Position numbers and translations under genes: made by a program | Assembly (NCBI RefSeq): GCF_000743705.1 | Contig: NZ_JQEZ01000006.1 | Span: forward strand, 66,547 to 130,546 | Origin: Ruegeria halocynthiae | Lineage (GTDB): Bacteria > Pseudomonadota > Alphaproteobacteria > Rhodobacterales > Rhodobacteraceae | Direction: 5' to 3' | DNA length: 64,000 nucleotides | Part shown: positions 26,596-34,970 of the stretch, one piece after another | How positions within the stretch are numbered: the stretch's first letter is position 1 | How the letters are laid out: each line of letters opens with the position of its first letter | The notes under the pieces: model-generated | The model's input: the letters and a program-made list of their open reading frames with translations, nothing else | Told to the model about the DNA's origin: nothing | Databases searched by the model: none

Positions 26596-27458
26596 CGTTT
26601 CATGCTGGCTCGCGCGGCAATGACCGCGCCGCCGGTGACTAAAACGGCCGTGATCGCCAGACCCCAAGACGGGGCGGCGATCCCGGCCAACACCAAAACA
26701 AGCGTAGACAACAGAGGCGCCGCATAGGACGCCGTACCTAATATCTGAATGTCGCCCTGCTTGACCCCGATATCCCAGACATAAAACGCCAGTCCCACCG
26801 GCCCCAGCCCCAATGCGGCGACCGATGCCCAGCCAAAGGCGCTGTTGGGCCAGACGGTGTCTTCGATGGCCAGATGCAGGGCAACAGATGCGATGGCCGT
26901 GGCGATACAGAATACAGCGACCGAACTGGTTGGCGTATCCCCTAACCGGCGTGATAAAACCGAATAGCCCGACCATGTCAGCGCACACAGCAGCGCCAAA
27001 CCATAGCCCGGCAGGTGATTGGCCTGAAACCCGGCACTGCCACCCCCGGCGATGATCACGGCGGCCCCGGCAAAGCCAAGGCACGCGCCAATCAGATGCC
27101 CCGCGCGCAGGTGTTCACCCGGCAGCAGCCCGGAAAACAGCACGATCAGCAGCGGCCACAGATAGGCGATCAAACCGGCCTCGGCCGCCGGGGCCATGCG
27201 CAGGGCCGAGAAATACAGCGCGTGATAGCCAAACAGCCCAACGGTGCCGAACGCATAGGTGGTCCAGGGTACCGCGCGCAGGTGCCGCAGCCCGCCGCTG
27301 ACCCCTGTCCAGATCAGGCCCAGCACGCCCCCGATTGAAAAGCAGATGGCGTTCAGCAGCAGCGGGGGTGTTGGGGTCGACCCCACTGTGAACAGGGCCA
27401 GCAAGGACCACAGCAGGACGGCGATGAACCCGATGGCGGTTGCGCGGGCTTTGGTCAT
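26592..27458 (-). CDS. EamA/DMT-family transporter
   Basis: A 288-residue membrane protein with about ten hydrophobic segments in two EamA repeats (drug/metabolite transporter superfamily). Recognisable are PPLLLNAICFSIGG, AAEAGLIAYLWPLLIVLFSGLLPGE in pieces, and the second repeat beginning at LPGYGLALLCALTWSGYSV. Substrate unknown; amino acids or small metabolites are common. It starts directly after the stop of the LysR gene, with no spacer, so it is probably in one operon with it. Confidence 0.9.
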   Translation of the reverse strand: MTKARATAIGFIAVLLWSLLALFTVGSTPTPPLLLNAICFSIGGVLGLIWTGVSGGLRHLRAVPWTTYAFGTVGLFGYHALYFSALRMAPAAEAGLIAYLWPLLIVLFSGLLPGEHLRAGHLIGACLGFAGAAVIIAGGGSAGFQANHLPGYGLALLCALTWSGYSVLSRRLGDTPTSSVAVFCIATAIASVALHLAIEDTVWPNSAFGWASVAALGLGPVGLAFYVWDIGVKQGDIQILGTASYAAPLLSTLVLVLAGIAAPSWGLAITAVLVTGGAVIAARASMKR

Positions 27459-28403
27459 TCAGCGGGCGACCTTCTCGACGGGGATGATTTCCATCTCCCC
27501 CCAGATATTTGCGGTTTTTTCGATTTCTGCCAGATACCAATCCCGAAACGCTGCGACCTGTGGCCGCTTCTCTGCACCCGGAAGGCAAAGAAATGAAAAC
27601 CGGGCTTCAGTCTCAATCGCAATCTTGAAAGGCGTTACTAAGCGTCCTTCAAGAACATCTTTAATAAGTAACGGCCTGCGCCCCAGCAACACGCCTACAC
27701 CTGCACAGGCTGCGTCGATGGAGTGTTCAACGTTCGAAAACCGCATACCATGTGGCTCAAACGCGTTGATTCCAATTGCGCGAAACCACGCTGGCCAATC
27801 GCAGGGAGGCGTAAGAAAGCTGTCATAATCGTTGATAACAAGGGGGGCACCGACAAGGCTTTCAGGGGTTGGAAACCGTTCTGCAAGGGCGGGGGACATA
27901 GCAGGGGTCAACCACTCTTTGCGCGCATGTACGGCATAAAGATTGTCATAGTTCCCATAACCGAAACGGATGGCGACATCGATGTCATCGCGCTGCAAGT
28001 CCACCATTTGGAGCGAGGTCGATATGCGTAGATTGATCTCGGGGTGAGCTGTGGCGAAATTATAAAGTCTCGGGGCCAGCCATTTTGCAGTAAGTGCAGG
28101 GCCTGCCGTAACGGTCAGGCTGGTTTCGTCCTGCAAACGCCGGGTCGCTTGCCAGGCAGCTTGGAGAGCGGCAAAGCCATCTGCCGTGCTGGGGGCCAGC
28201 GTGCGCCCTGCTTCTGTCAATTCCACAGCGCGGTTTAGGCGTCGGAACAAGGGGAGGCCCAGATGCTTCTCCAGCGATTTGATCTGAAAGGACAGCGCTG
28301 CCGGGGTGACGTGAAGCTCGGCGGCTGCTTTGGCAAAGGACATATGGCGCGCGGCGGCGTCGAAAGCCCGTAGGGCGGTCAAAGGGGGAAGGTTGTCGCT
28401 CAT
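27459..28403 (-). CDS. LysR-family transcriptional regulator (GcvA-like)
   Basis: A 314-residue LysR regulator. The winged helix-turn-helix starts MSDNLPPLTALRAFDAAARH, with HVTPAALSFQIKSLEKHLG as recognition region, close to GcvA/AmpR-type members. The effector domain follows from about residue 95. It is directly followed by the EamA transporter, a likely co-transcribed partner. A 39-codon gene is divergent from it across 103 bp. Confidence 0.92.
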   Translation of the reverse strand: MSDNLPPLTALRAFDAAARHMSFAKAAAELHVTPAALSFQIKSLEKHLGLPLFRRLNRAVELTEAGRTLAPSTADGFAALQAAWQATRRLQDETSLTVTAGPALTAKWLAPRLYNFATAHPEINLRISTSLQMVDLQRDDIDVAIRFGYGNYDNLYAVHARKEWLTPAMSPALAERFPTPESLVGAPLVINDYDSFLTPPCDWPAWFRAIGINAFEPHGMRFSNVEHSIDAACAGVGVLLGRRPLLIKDVLEGRLVTPFKIAIETEARFSFLCLPGAEKRPQVAAFRDWYLAEIEKTANIWGEMEIIPVEKVAR

Positions 28404-28446
28404 CTATACTCAAGAAATTCTTAACTGACGTTCGTAGAAAGCTCGT

Positions 28447-28474
28447 TTGTTGATTTGAAATTAGGGCGTATATT
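28447..28474 (+). promoter_or_regulatory. Candidate sigma-70-type promoter
   Basis: TTGTTG (28447-28452) and TATATT (28469-28474) are separated by 16 bp, in the AT-rich gap between the LysR gene and a small plus-strand gene that starts 32 bases later. Confidence 0.45.
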
Positions 28475-28506
28475 CAGATCAAGTCAAACAAATTTGAACT
28501 GAAAGG

Positions 28507-28626
28507 ATGGCTGAAATGATCGAGATGACGACCAATCCCGCGACCGCTCGCGCCTTTCAGCGGGCCCATGCAGAGCGTGGCAAGCTAGTCAAACAGGCCC
28601 TGAACTGGTTATTCGGTTCCCGCTGA
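28507..28626 (+). CDS. Small protein of unknown function
   Basis: A 39-residue basic protein beginning MAEMIEMTTNPATARAF with an amphipathic helix ending NWLFGSR. AAAGG overlaps the first ATG, so the real start may be the ATG at 28516, giving 36 residues. Coding is supported by the promoter-like element upstream, the Shine-Dalgarno sequence and the strong terminator hairpin after the stop. Family not recognised. It is divergent from a LysR gene, so it may be a target of that regulator. Confidence 0.5.
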   Translation: MAEMIEMTTNPATARAFQRAHAERGKLVKQALNWLFGSR

Positions 28627-28659
28627 GCGCAGCGCGCGCGTTCTTACGGGATATAAGAA

Positions 28660-28683
28660 GGGCCGGTCCAAAAGGACCGGCCC
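28660..28683. terminator. Bidirectional terminator between the small gene and phaB
   Basis: A perfect 10-bp stem, GGGCCGGTCC with GGACCGGCCC, encloses an AAAA loop. It lies 22 bases after phaB ends on the minus strand and 33 bases after the small plus-strand gene ends, with T-rich sequence on both sides. Confidence 0.8.
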
Positions 28684-28705
28684 GTTGTTCTGTTCTGCAG
28701 TCGTA

Positions 28706-29428
28706 TCAGACGAAGAACTGCGCACCGTTGGCCGAAATTGTCGAACCATTGATGAATTGCGAATCGTCGGACGCCAGAAAGGCCACGCAGCGCGCGATTT
28801 CCTCGGGCTCACCCAAACGACCCGTCGGAATCTGGCTGATAATCGAATCGCGCACTTTTTCCGGAACCGCCATGACCATTTCGGTTGCGATATAGCCGGG
28901 ACAGATTGCATTGGCGGTGATGCCCGCCCGCGCGCCCTCTTGCGCCAGCGATTTGACGATGCCCAGATCGCCCGCTTTGGTCGCAGCATAGTTCACCTGC
29001 GCGAACTGACCCTTCTGACCATTGATCGAGCTGATGACGATCACGCGGCCAAACTTGCGTTCGCGCATACCCGACCAGACGGGGTGAACGGTGTTGAACA
29101 CTCCGGTCAGGTTGGTGTCGATCACCTGATGCCACTGTTCCGGGGTCATCTTGTGGAATGGTGCATCACGGGTAATGCCCGCATTGGCGACCACGATGTC
29201 TATGGCGCCGACCTCGGCCTCGACTTTTGCGATACCTGCTTTGGATTCCTCATAATCAGCGACGTTCCACTTGTACGTGGCGATGCCGGTTTCTTCGGTA
29301 AACTTTGCGGCGGCTTCATCATTGCCTGCGTAGGTGGCCGCAACATTGTAACCCTCGGCCTTTAGCGCCTTGGAAATTGCTGCGCCGATGCCGCGAGAGC
29401 CGCCGGTGACGAGTGCTGTACGTGCCAT
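28706..29428 (-). CDS. phaB: Acetoacetyl-CoA reductase
   Basis: An NADPH-dependent short-chain dehydrogenase that reduces acetoacetyl-CoA to (R)-3-hydroxybutyryl-CoA for polyhydroxybutyrate and for the ethylmalonyl-CoA pathway. The 240-residue protein has the cofactor motif TGGSRGIGAAISKAL, NAGITRDAPFHKM, and the catalytic Ser/Tyr/Lys in VISSINGQKGQFAQVNYAATKAG. It lies downstream of phaA, but a bidirectional terminator in the 186-bp gap suggests it also has its own promoter. Confidence 0.95.
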   Translation of the reverse strand: MARTALVTGGSRGIGAAISKALKAEGYNVAATYAGNDEAAAKFTEETGIATYKWNVADYEESKAGIAKVEAEVGAIDIVVANAGITRDAPFHKMTPEQWHQVIDTNLTGVFNTVHPVWSGMRERKFGRVIVISSINGQKGQFAQVNYAATKAGDLGIVKSLAQEGARAGITANAICPGYIATEMVMAVPEKVRDSIISQIPTGRLGEPEEIARCVAFLASDDSQFINGSTISANGAQFFV

Positions 29429-29565
29429 TTAAGAATCCTCCAAATTTAGTCGCCTTGGTAATTCTGTTACTCTGAGAGAGATTTGTGCGCAATATCGTTT
29501 CGTGTTCGTTTTGTCTTTCTGCTCGGCGATATTGTCGCAGCTATGGGATAAGACCCGATAGTAAC

Positions 29566-29595
29566 AAAAAAGGGCGCCTCGTGGGCGCCCTTTTT
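29566..29595. terminator. Bidirectional terminator between phaA and phaB
   Basis: GGGCGCC (29572-29578) pairs with GGCGCCC (29584-29590). The stem is extended by an A-run on the left and a T-run on the right, so it works as a rho-independent terminator on either strand. It stands 20 bases after the phaA stop. Confidence 0.85.
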
Positions 29596-29614
29596 CATTT
29601 AATTGTCAAAGCAC

Positions 29615-30790
29615 TTAGTCGCGCTCCACACACAGGGCGACGCCCATGCCGCCACCGATGCACAGGGTCGCCAGACCCTTTTTCGCATCGCGGCGTTTCA
29701 TTTCGAACAGCAGCGTGTTCAGAACGCGGCAACCGGATGCGCCGATCGGGTGGCCGATGGCAATTGCGCCGCCGTTGACGTTTACGATCGACGGATCCCA
29801 ACCCATGTCCTTGTTCACAGCGCAGGCTTGGGCGGCAAAGGCTTCGTTGGCCTCAATCAGATCCAGATCGTCAACCGACCAGCCCGCTTTTTCCAGCGCC
29901 TTGCGCGAGGCATAGATCGGGCCGACGCCCATGATCGACGGGTCCAGACCGGCTGTCGCATAAGATGCGATGCGGGCCAGCGGCTCGATGCCGCGTTTTT
30001 CAGCGTTTTCGGCCGACATCAACAGGGTGGCCGCGGCACCGTCATTCAGACCAGACGCATTGGCAGCCGTGACCGAGCCATCCTTGGCAAAGGCAGGGCG
30101 CAGCTTGGCCATGGCATCCATGGTCGCGCCATGGCGGATGTATTCGTCGGCGTCCATCACCGTCTCACCCTTGCGGGTCTTGATGATGAAGGGCGTGATC
30201 TCATCCGCGAATTTGCCGGCTTTTTGCGCGGCTTCGGCCTTGTTTTGGCTGGCGACGGCAAACTCGTCCTGCATGTCGCGGCTGATCTGCCATTTTTCGG
30301 CGACATTCTCGGCGGTCTGACCCATGTGATAGCCGTTGAAAGCATCCCACAGGCCGTCGCGGATCATGGTGTCGATATATTTCATGTCGCCCATTTTCTG
30401 ACCGGCGCGCAGCGCGGCGGCATGGGGCGAAAGGGTCATGTTTTCCTGGCCACCGGCGGCGACGATATCGGCGTCACCCAGTTGGATGTGTTGTGCACCC
30501 AACGCAACGGCGCGCAGGCCCGAGCCGCACACCTGGTTGATGCCCCAAGCCGCGCTTTCCTGCGGCAGACCGGCGTTGATATGCGCCTGACGGGCCGGGT
30601 TCTGGCCCTGAGCTGCGGTCAGAACCTGACCTAGGATGGTCTCGCTCACCTCGCCCTTTTCGATCCCGGCGCGTTCCACAACTGCTTCGAGCACAGCTGT
30701 GCCTAGATCATGCGCAGGGGTGTTTGCGAACGAGCCGCCAAAGCTGCCGACGCCTGTCCGTGCTGCGGATGCGATTACTACGTTGGTCAT
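29615..30790 (-). CDS. phaA: Acetyl-CoA C-acetyltransferase
   Basis: A biosynthetic thiolase that condenses two acetyl-CoA to acetoacetyl-CoA. The 391-residue protein has the nucleophilic Cys in [14 protein letters not shown], the later [12 protein letters not shown] motif with catalytic His, and the terminal [14 protein letters not shown] with the second catalytic Cys. It acts just before PhaB. The upstream region holds a likely PhaR-binding palindrome. Confidence 0.96.
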   Translation of the reverse strand: MTNVVIASAARTGVGSFGGSFANTPAHDLGTAVLEAVVERAGIEKGEVSETILGQVLTAAQGQNPARQAHINAGLPQESAAWGINQVCGSGLRAVALGAQHIQLGDADIVAAGGQENMTLSPHAAALRAGQKMGDMKYIDTMIRDGLWDAFNGYHMGQTAENVAEKWQISRDMQDEFAVASQNKAEAAQKAGKFADEITPFIIKTRKGETVMDADEYIRHGATMDAMAKLRPAFAKDGSVTAANASGLNDGAAATLLMSAENAEKRGIEPLARIASYATAGLDPSIMGVGPIYASRKALEKAGWSVDDLDLIEANEAFAAQACAVNKDMGWDPSIVNVNGGAIAIGHPIGASGCRVLNTLLFEMKRRDAKKGLATLCIGGGMGVALCVERD

Positions 30791-30913
30791 TTAGACAATC
30801 CTTTACCGTCAAGGTCCTGTGGGAACCGTGATGGCGCAGGCCGCAGAGGCATAGCCTCTGTGAACAAGAGCGCCTCATGATCCCCCGCTCCAACTGCTCA
30901 TGGAATAGCGCAA

Positions 30914-30929
30914 TGCTGCATTTGCAGCA
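30914..30929. promoter_or_regulatory. Candidate PhaR operator upstream of phaA
   Basis: The 16-bp perfect palindrome TGCTGCATTTGCAGCA contains CTGC-N4-GCAG, the TGC-rich pattern I recall for PhaR, the polyhydroxybutyrate-responsive repressor of Paracoccus and Rhodobacter. It lies 124 bp before the phaA start. A second hairpin, CAGAGGC-ATA-GCCTCTG, is at 30844-30860 in the leader. The PhaR gene itself is not in this window. Confidence 0.6.
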
Positions 30930-30974
30930 ACGGTCAGCTTGTCTCAGGCCGGATTCGGGGCAGCGTTTCGCGCC

Positions 30975-31808
30975 CTAGCTTCCTGTTTGTCGGGGTTTTT
31001 CGGCTTTCCACGGGGCCGAGACAGTTGGCGCGCCGAACAAATAACCCTGCAGACAGTCCACGCCGCTGGCCGCAAGGAATTCAGCGTCCTGCCGGGTTTC
31101 GACCGATTCGGCCGTCACCAGAATTTCGAATTCACGCGCAACTGCGATCAGCGCACGGACCAATGCCTGATTGTCGGGGTTTTCGCTGACGCCGCGAATG
31201 AACTGACCATCAATTTTGGCGGCGTCGAACAGAAACTCGCGAAAGTGGCGGAAACTGAAATTACTGGCACCGAAATCGTCCAGCGCAAAGGCTATGCCGC
31301 GTGGTTGCAGCCGATCCATGAAATCAATCACCAGATCGGGTAGGGTCATGGCCGAGCTTTCCGAGATTTCCAGAATCAACCGCTCGCCCAGATTGGTGTC
31401 TTTCTTCAAAAACCTCTCAAGCACACGGGTCCAGCGGGCGTATCCGATCGAGCGGGCGGACATGTTGATGGACAGGCGGATTTCGGGATTTCGGGCCAGC
31501 GTCCGCAGCCCCATTTCCAGGGCGACACAATCCAGTTCCCGGCCAATCGGCGTATTTTCCAACTGTGGCATGAATTCACGCGCGGGGATGACCCGCCCGG
31601 TTTCATCCAGCACCCGGATGAACCCTTCGTAAAAGGCCACGCCATGTGGTGCATGGGCCTGCATGACGGGTTGAAAGGCCAGCTTGCATTGTTTGTGTTT
31701 CACCGCCTCGGTCGCCATTTGAACCGTGGAGGTATCGCGGGATGCAACGGCCGCGTTCAACGGGTTTTCCGCATCCTTTGGCACATCTGCCAGTTTCCTG
31801 TCCCGCAT
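30975..31808 (-). CDS. EAL-domain protein (c-di-GMP phosphodiesterase-like)
   Basis: 277 residues, essentially one EAL domain after a ~40-residue lead. The signature motif reads EGF (61-63) instead of EAL, but the catalytic and metal ligands appear kept: Glu61, Asn115, Glu147, Asp177-Asp178 in LDDFG, Lys198, and Glu234 in AESVET. The last motif QGYLFG is present. It may therefore still degrade cyclic di-GMP, or only bind it. No sensor or membrane domain is attached. It stands alone. Confidence 0.88.
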   Translation of the reverse strand: MRDRKLADVPKDAENPLNAAVASRDTSTVQMATEAVKHKQCKLAFQPVMQAHAPHGVAFYEGFIRVLDETGRVIPAREFMPQLENTPIGRELDCVALEMGLRTLARNPEIRLSINMSARSIGYARWTRVLERFLKKDTNLGERLILEISESSAMTLPDLVIDFMDRLQPRGIAFALDDFGASNFSFRHFREFLFDAAKIDGQFIRGVSENPDNQALVRALIAVAREFEILVTAESVETRQDAEFLAASGVDCLQGYLFGAPTVSAPWKAEKPRQTGS

Positions 31809-31905
31809 GACTTTGCCATTTCCCTATACGTCGCCGGTCAGGGTCCGATTTCAGGGCAAACTTATGAATCTGCGGTTAAGGGGATCGAAAATCTTTGGCC
31901 GTGGC

Positions 31906-32094
31906 TTAGCGCGCGGTTTCCCACGCCCGACCCAAGGCTGCTGCTGCGCCGATCACGGCACCCATGAAACCCATGGCCATCATCGCGAACCCAAGCGCGA
32001 TAATTGCAGCGCCGCCGCCGCCCAATGCGGTCAGCATCGCCAAAACCAGACCCGCCAATCCAAGTGCGGTGGAATAGGATGTCAAACGGGTCAT
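31906..32094 (-). CDS. Small membrane protein of unknown function
   Basis: A 62-residue protein rich in Gly and Ala, with two hydrophobic segments (about 8-25 and 29-54). GGAG is placed 6 bases before the ATG, which supports translation. Family not recognised. Confidence 0.55.
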   Translation of the reverse strand: MTRLTSYSTALGLAGLVLAMLTALGGGGAAIIALGFAMMAMGFMGAVIGAAAALGRAWETAR

Positions 32095-32186
32095 GTCGGT
32101 CTCCGGCTACTCATTACATTTCACATCTGCTGAATATGGAATGCGAAAGCCGGTTTTCAAGGAAGGGGCCCGACGCGTCGGCGAAA

Positions 32187-33158
32187 TTAAGCCTGTTTTG
32201 CCTGTGAGTTAGGCGTTTCTGCCTCGAATTGTTCGAATCCGGGCGTTCCGCGATCTTCGGGGTGCCGCGCCAGATGCCGCGCCTTGATCTGTTCAGAGTT
32301 GTCCCGGCTGCCATCGTGGCTGTACCCTGGCGGGGCAAAGCAATAGGCCAGCCGCTGGCGCAGGGTCAGGCCGGGCTGGGTTGCGTCGCGCCAGATGCCG
32401 ACCCATTCGTGAAAGGCCACGCGCAGCGGGTTGAAGGTGCCGATGTTGTGCACCAGCCCGTAATCAACGCGGTCGTCCTCCTGTTCGGGCACAAAGGTTC
32501 CGAACAACTTGTCCCAGATGATGAAGACCCCGGCATAGTTGCAATCCAGATAACGCGCGTTGCGACCGTGATGGGCGCGGTGGTGGCTGGGCGTGTTCAT
32601 TACCGCCTCGAACCAGCGGGGCATTTTGCCGATCGCCTCGGTGTGAATCCAGAATTGGTAGATCAGGTTCAGACCACCCACAAACAGCACCATCGCCGGA
32701 TGGAACCCCAGCAGGATCAGCGGCGCGCGCACCACCATCATGAAAGTGAACGTATAGGTCCAGGTCTGCCGCAGCGCCGTGGTCAGGTTGTAATGTTGCG
32801 AGCTGTGGTGATTCACATGGCTGGCCCAGACCCAGCGAATGCGGTGCCCGAACCGATGCACCCAGTAATAGCGCAGGTCATCCACCACAAAACACAGGAT
32901 GATCACCGGGATCGAGGTGCCCAGATTCAACGGTGTGATCTGCCATAGCCACATGAAAAACGCGTAGGCAATAAACCCCAGCGCAAACCCCGAGGCGATG
33001 TTTCCCGCCCCCATAACCAACGAGGTCACGGCATCGCGCGTTTCATACCGCCCGCCGCGACCCCTGAGGGCGATCCACAGAAACTCGGCCAGAATGGCGG
33101 CGATGAAGAAGGGAACGGCCCATTGCACGGCGTCCGGAAATGTCACGTGATCGGTCAT
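32187..33158 (-). CDS. Sterol desaturase / fatty acid hydroxylase family protein
   Basis: A 323-residue membrane di-iron protein. The His boxes are HRFGHRIRWVWASHVNHHSSQHYN (listed here as HRFGH and HVNHHSSQH) and HHRAHHGRN, the pattern of the fatty-acid hydroxylase superfamily. Bacterial members modify lipids, hopanoids or carotenoids, and the substrate here is unknown. Its first 4 bases overlap the preceding gene (ATGA), indicating coupled translation. Confidence 0.92.
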   Translation of the reverse strand: MTDHVTFPDAVQWAVPFFIAAILAEFLWIALRGRGGRYETRDAVTSLVMGAGNIASGFALGFIAYAFFMWLWQITPLNLGTSIPVIILCFVVDDLRYYWVHRFGHRIRWVWASHVNHHSSQHYNLTTALRQTWTYTFTFMMVVRAPLILLGFHPAMVLFVGGLNLIYQFWIHTEAIGKMPRWFEAVMNTPSHHRAHHGRNARYLDCNYAGVFIIWDKLFGTFVPEQEDDRVDYGLVHNIGTFNPLRVAFHEWVGIWRDATQPGLTLRQRLAYCFAPPGYSHDGSRDNSEQIKARHLARHPEDRGTPGFEQFEAETPNSQAKQA

Positions 33159-33541
33159 GCGGGCTCCATCAGGTGTCGCCAGTGACGGCGCTCGAATTCA
33201 TCAAGGCGGATGATCACTTTGGGTGTGCCAAAGTCATGGAACTGCACCTCAAACCCCTGCGGATGTTCCATCCAATCGAAATCCAGCAGGTGCCGGGCCA
33301 CTGTATCGGCCCCAAAGGACCACAGCAGGCCATTGCCGGAATTGGTGCGGATCAGGGCCGAATGCCTGTCATGCGCAACGGTGATGTCGATGATCACATC
33401 GTCAGGTGCATGGCGCAGCCATTCCGACCGCGCGATATCGGGGGTCAGTTCGCGCACGCGCGACCGCCCCGTCAGGTGCAGCGTCACCGTTACCCCAACG
33501 ATGCCCCCGACCACCAGAACCAGCAGTATTTCAAGCGGCAT
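33155..33541 (-). CDS. Membrane-anchored protein of unknown function
   Basis: A 128-residue protein starting MPLEILLVLVVGGIVGVTV, an N-terminal membrane anchor, followed by a soluble domain with a well-conserved look (VIIDITVAHDRHSALIRT, LLWSFGADTVARHLLDFDW). Not recognised as a named family. It overlaps the sterol desaturase gene by ATGA and follows an unknown gene by 60 bp, so the three may form one unit. Confidence 0.72.
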   Translation of the reverse strand: MPLEILLVLVVGGIVGVTVTLHLTGRSRVRELTPDIARSEWLRHAPDDVIIDITVAHDRHSALIRTNSGNGLLWSFGADTVARHLLDFDWMEHPQGFEVQFHDFGTPKVIIRLDEFERRHWRHLMEPA

Positions 33542-33601
33542 TCCGTCCTCCCGCCTGACAGAGTGCAAAGCGGCAAGGATGCTGTCAAAGGTGGCGTGGC
33601 G

Positions 33602-33931
33602 TCAGCCTGTTTCCAGACTGTCCAGAACCTCGTGCTGGACGACCCGATTGACAAAGGGCACCAACCCGTCGGGGCCGGATGCCCGGTCCTTGAGGTGAAT
33701 GCAGATATCGGGCCTGCGGGCGGCTATGATGCCGACCATTTCGCCGCGTATCTTGTCGTCCAGACCTGCCCCCATGATGGCGCAGGTGATTTTGGGTTCA
33801 TCGTCCAGTTGCCGCCGCACCTCATCCGGGTCATGTGCGCCCAGCCACTGGATCGGCAGGTGATCCAACTGTCGTGCCACATCACCGATTACATTTGGCA
33901 GTCTCCCGATCAGCAAAACCACTGGTTTCAT
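33602..33931 (-). CDS. Protein of unknown function
   Basis: A 109-residue soluble protein starting MKPVVLLIGRLPNVIGDV. The alternating hydrophobic strands and helices suggest a small Rossmann- or receiver-like fold (…CAIMGAGLDDKIRGEMVGII…). AGGAGG lies 6 bases before the ATG, a strong ribosome site. No family recognised. It is the first gene of the minus-strand run ending with the sterol desaturase. Confidence 0.7.
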   Translation of the reverse strand: MKPVVLLIGRLPNVIGDVARQLDHLPIQWLGAHDPDEVRRQLDDEPKITCAIMGAGLDDKIRGEMVGIIAARRPDICIHLKDRASGPDGLVPFVNRVVQHEVLDSLETG

Positions 33932-34053
33932 TGTAGCCTCCTCTTAAGTTAACTCCGTTGAGGGCTATTTGCTAAGGATGAGGCGAGTATAGCACGAGAA
34001 GGCCGGTATTTGGATCGATTGAAATCACCGGCATTTGTACGAGGGGCTTATTC

Positions 34054-34386
34054 TTGAAAAATGTTCTTTTCGTCTGTGGAAAAGCCCGGATGCGCAGTCC
34101 AACTGCAGCCGACATAGTGGCCGAATGGCCCGGTTTCATTACGGACTTTGCCGGACTCAGCCGGGATGCTGATGAAATGCTCTCATCGGAACAGGTTGAA
34201 TGGGCAGATTTAATAGTCGTGATGGACCGGCGCCAAAAGAAGCGGTTGAATGATCAATTCGGCCATCTTGTGGGGAACACCAAGACCGTCGTTCTTGGAA
34301 TCCCTGATCGCTTTGAATACATGGCGCCCGCTTTGGTCGATCTCATGATGCCAAAGCTGCGCCAAGTATTGGGTGTTCCGGACTAG
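34054..34386 (+). CDS. Small protein-tyrosine-phosphatase-like protein
   Basis: A 110-residue protein with the low-molecular-weight phosphatase loop C-x5-R-S at its N-terminus (FVCGKARMRSPTA; Cys8, Arg14). It is shorter than classic LMW-PTPs (~150 residues) and resembles the group described as predicted protein tyrosine phosphatases (COG4551). The start is TTG at 34054; no ATG or GTG keeps the Cys loop. Its DNA is more AT-rich than its neighbours. The stop overlaps the convergent tlpA-like gene by 4 bases. Confidence 0.75.
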   Translation: MKNVLFVCGKARMRSPTAADIVAEWPGFITDFAGLSRDADEMLSSEQVEWADLIVVMDRRQKKRLNDQFGHLVGNTKTVVLGIPDRFEYMAPALVDLMMPKLRQVLGVPD

Positions 34387-34949
34387 CTCTCAGCACCCAC
34401 CAGCGTTGAGATGATCGCCTTGGCGCTGTCCGAATTCCATTCGGCGTCGCCAATCAGACGGGCAATTTCCTGACCTTCAGGGTCCAGGATAACCGTGATC
34501 GGCAGGGCGATCACACCGAATTCCCGTGCCGCTGCCGAGCTGGGGTCCTGATGGCGGGGCAGGTTGTCGATGCCGTTTTCTTCGAAAAACTTCTTGATCC
34601 CAGCGGGGGTGTTGCGCCCGGTGGCCAGGGTCAGGACCTGAAACTTGTCGCCGCCAAATTCTTGCTGCAACTCGGCGATCTGGGGCATTTCCTTGCGGCA
34701 GGGCGCACACCAGGTGGCCCAGAAGTTCACCAGAACGTATTTGCCGCGATAATCTTCCAGCGTGCCAACGCCGCTGTCATCTTCCAACTGGAATTCGATT
34801 GTTTTGGCGGCTTTCGGCTCTTTGTGCAGGATCAGCCGTTTCAGTGTGCCATCGCGCAGCGGTGCCAAAGTATCGGCATCTGCGGCCAACGCCGCATTTG
34901 CACCCAGCGCAAGGGCCATATAAAGGGGGATCAGACGAAATAGGCGCAT
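34383..34949 (-). CDS. TlpA-family thioredoxin-like protein
   Basis: A 188-residue exported thioredoxin-fold protein. The signal peptide covers about residues 1-22 ([22 protein letters not shown]). The active site is WCAPC (Cys81, Cys84) in a TlpA/ResA-type domain, with cis-Pro in IALPIT. Such proteins reduce disulfides in cytochrome c or oxidase assembly. The ATG at 34949 was chosen because it begins the signal peptide. It is divergent from argH with only 21 bp between starts. Confidence 0.9.
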   Translation of the reverse strand: MRLFRLIPLYMALALGANAALAADADTLAPLRDGTLKRLILHKEPKAAKTIEFQLEDDSGVGTLEDYRGKYVLVNFWATWCAPCRKEMPQIAELQQEFGGDKFQVLTLATGRNTPAGIKKFFEENGIDNLPRHQDPSSAAAREFGVIALPITVILDPEGQEIARLIGDAEWNSDSAKAIISTLVGAES

Positions 34950-34970
34950 ATCAACTCCGGGTTTTCTTAC

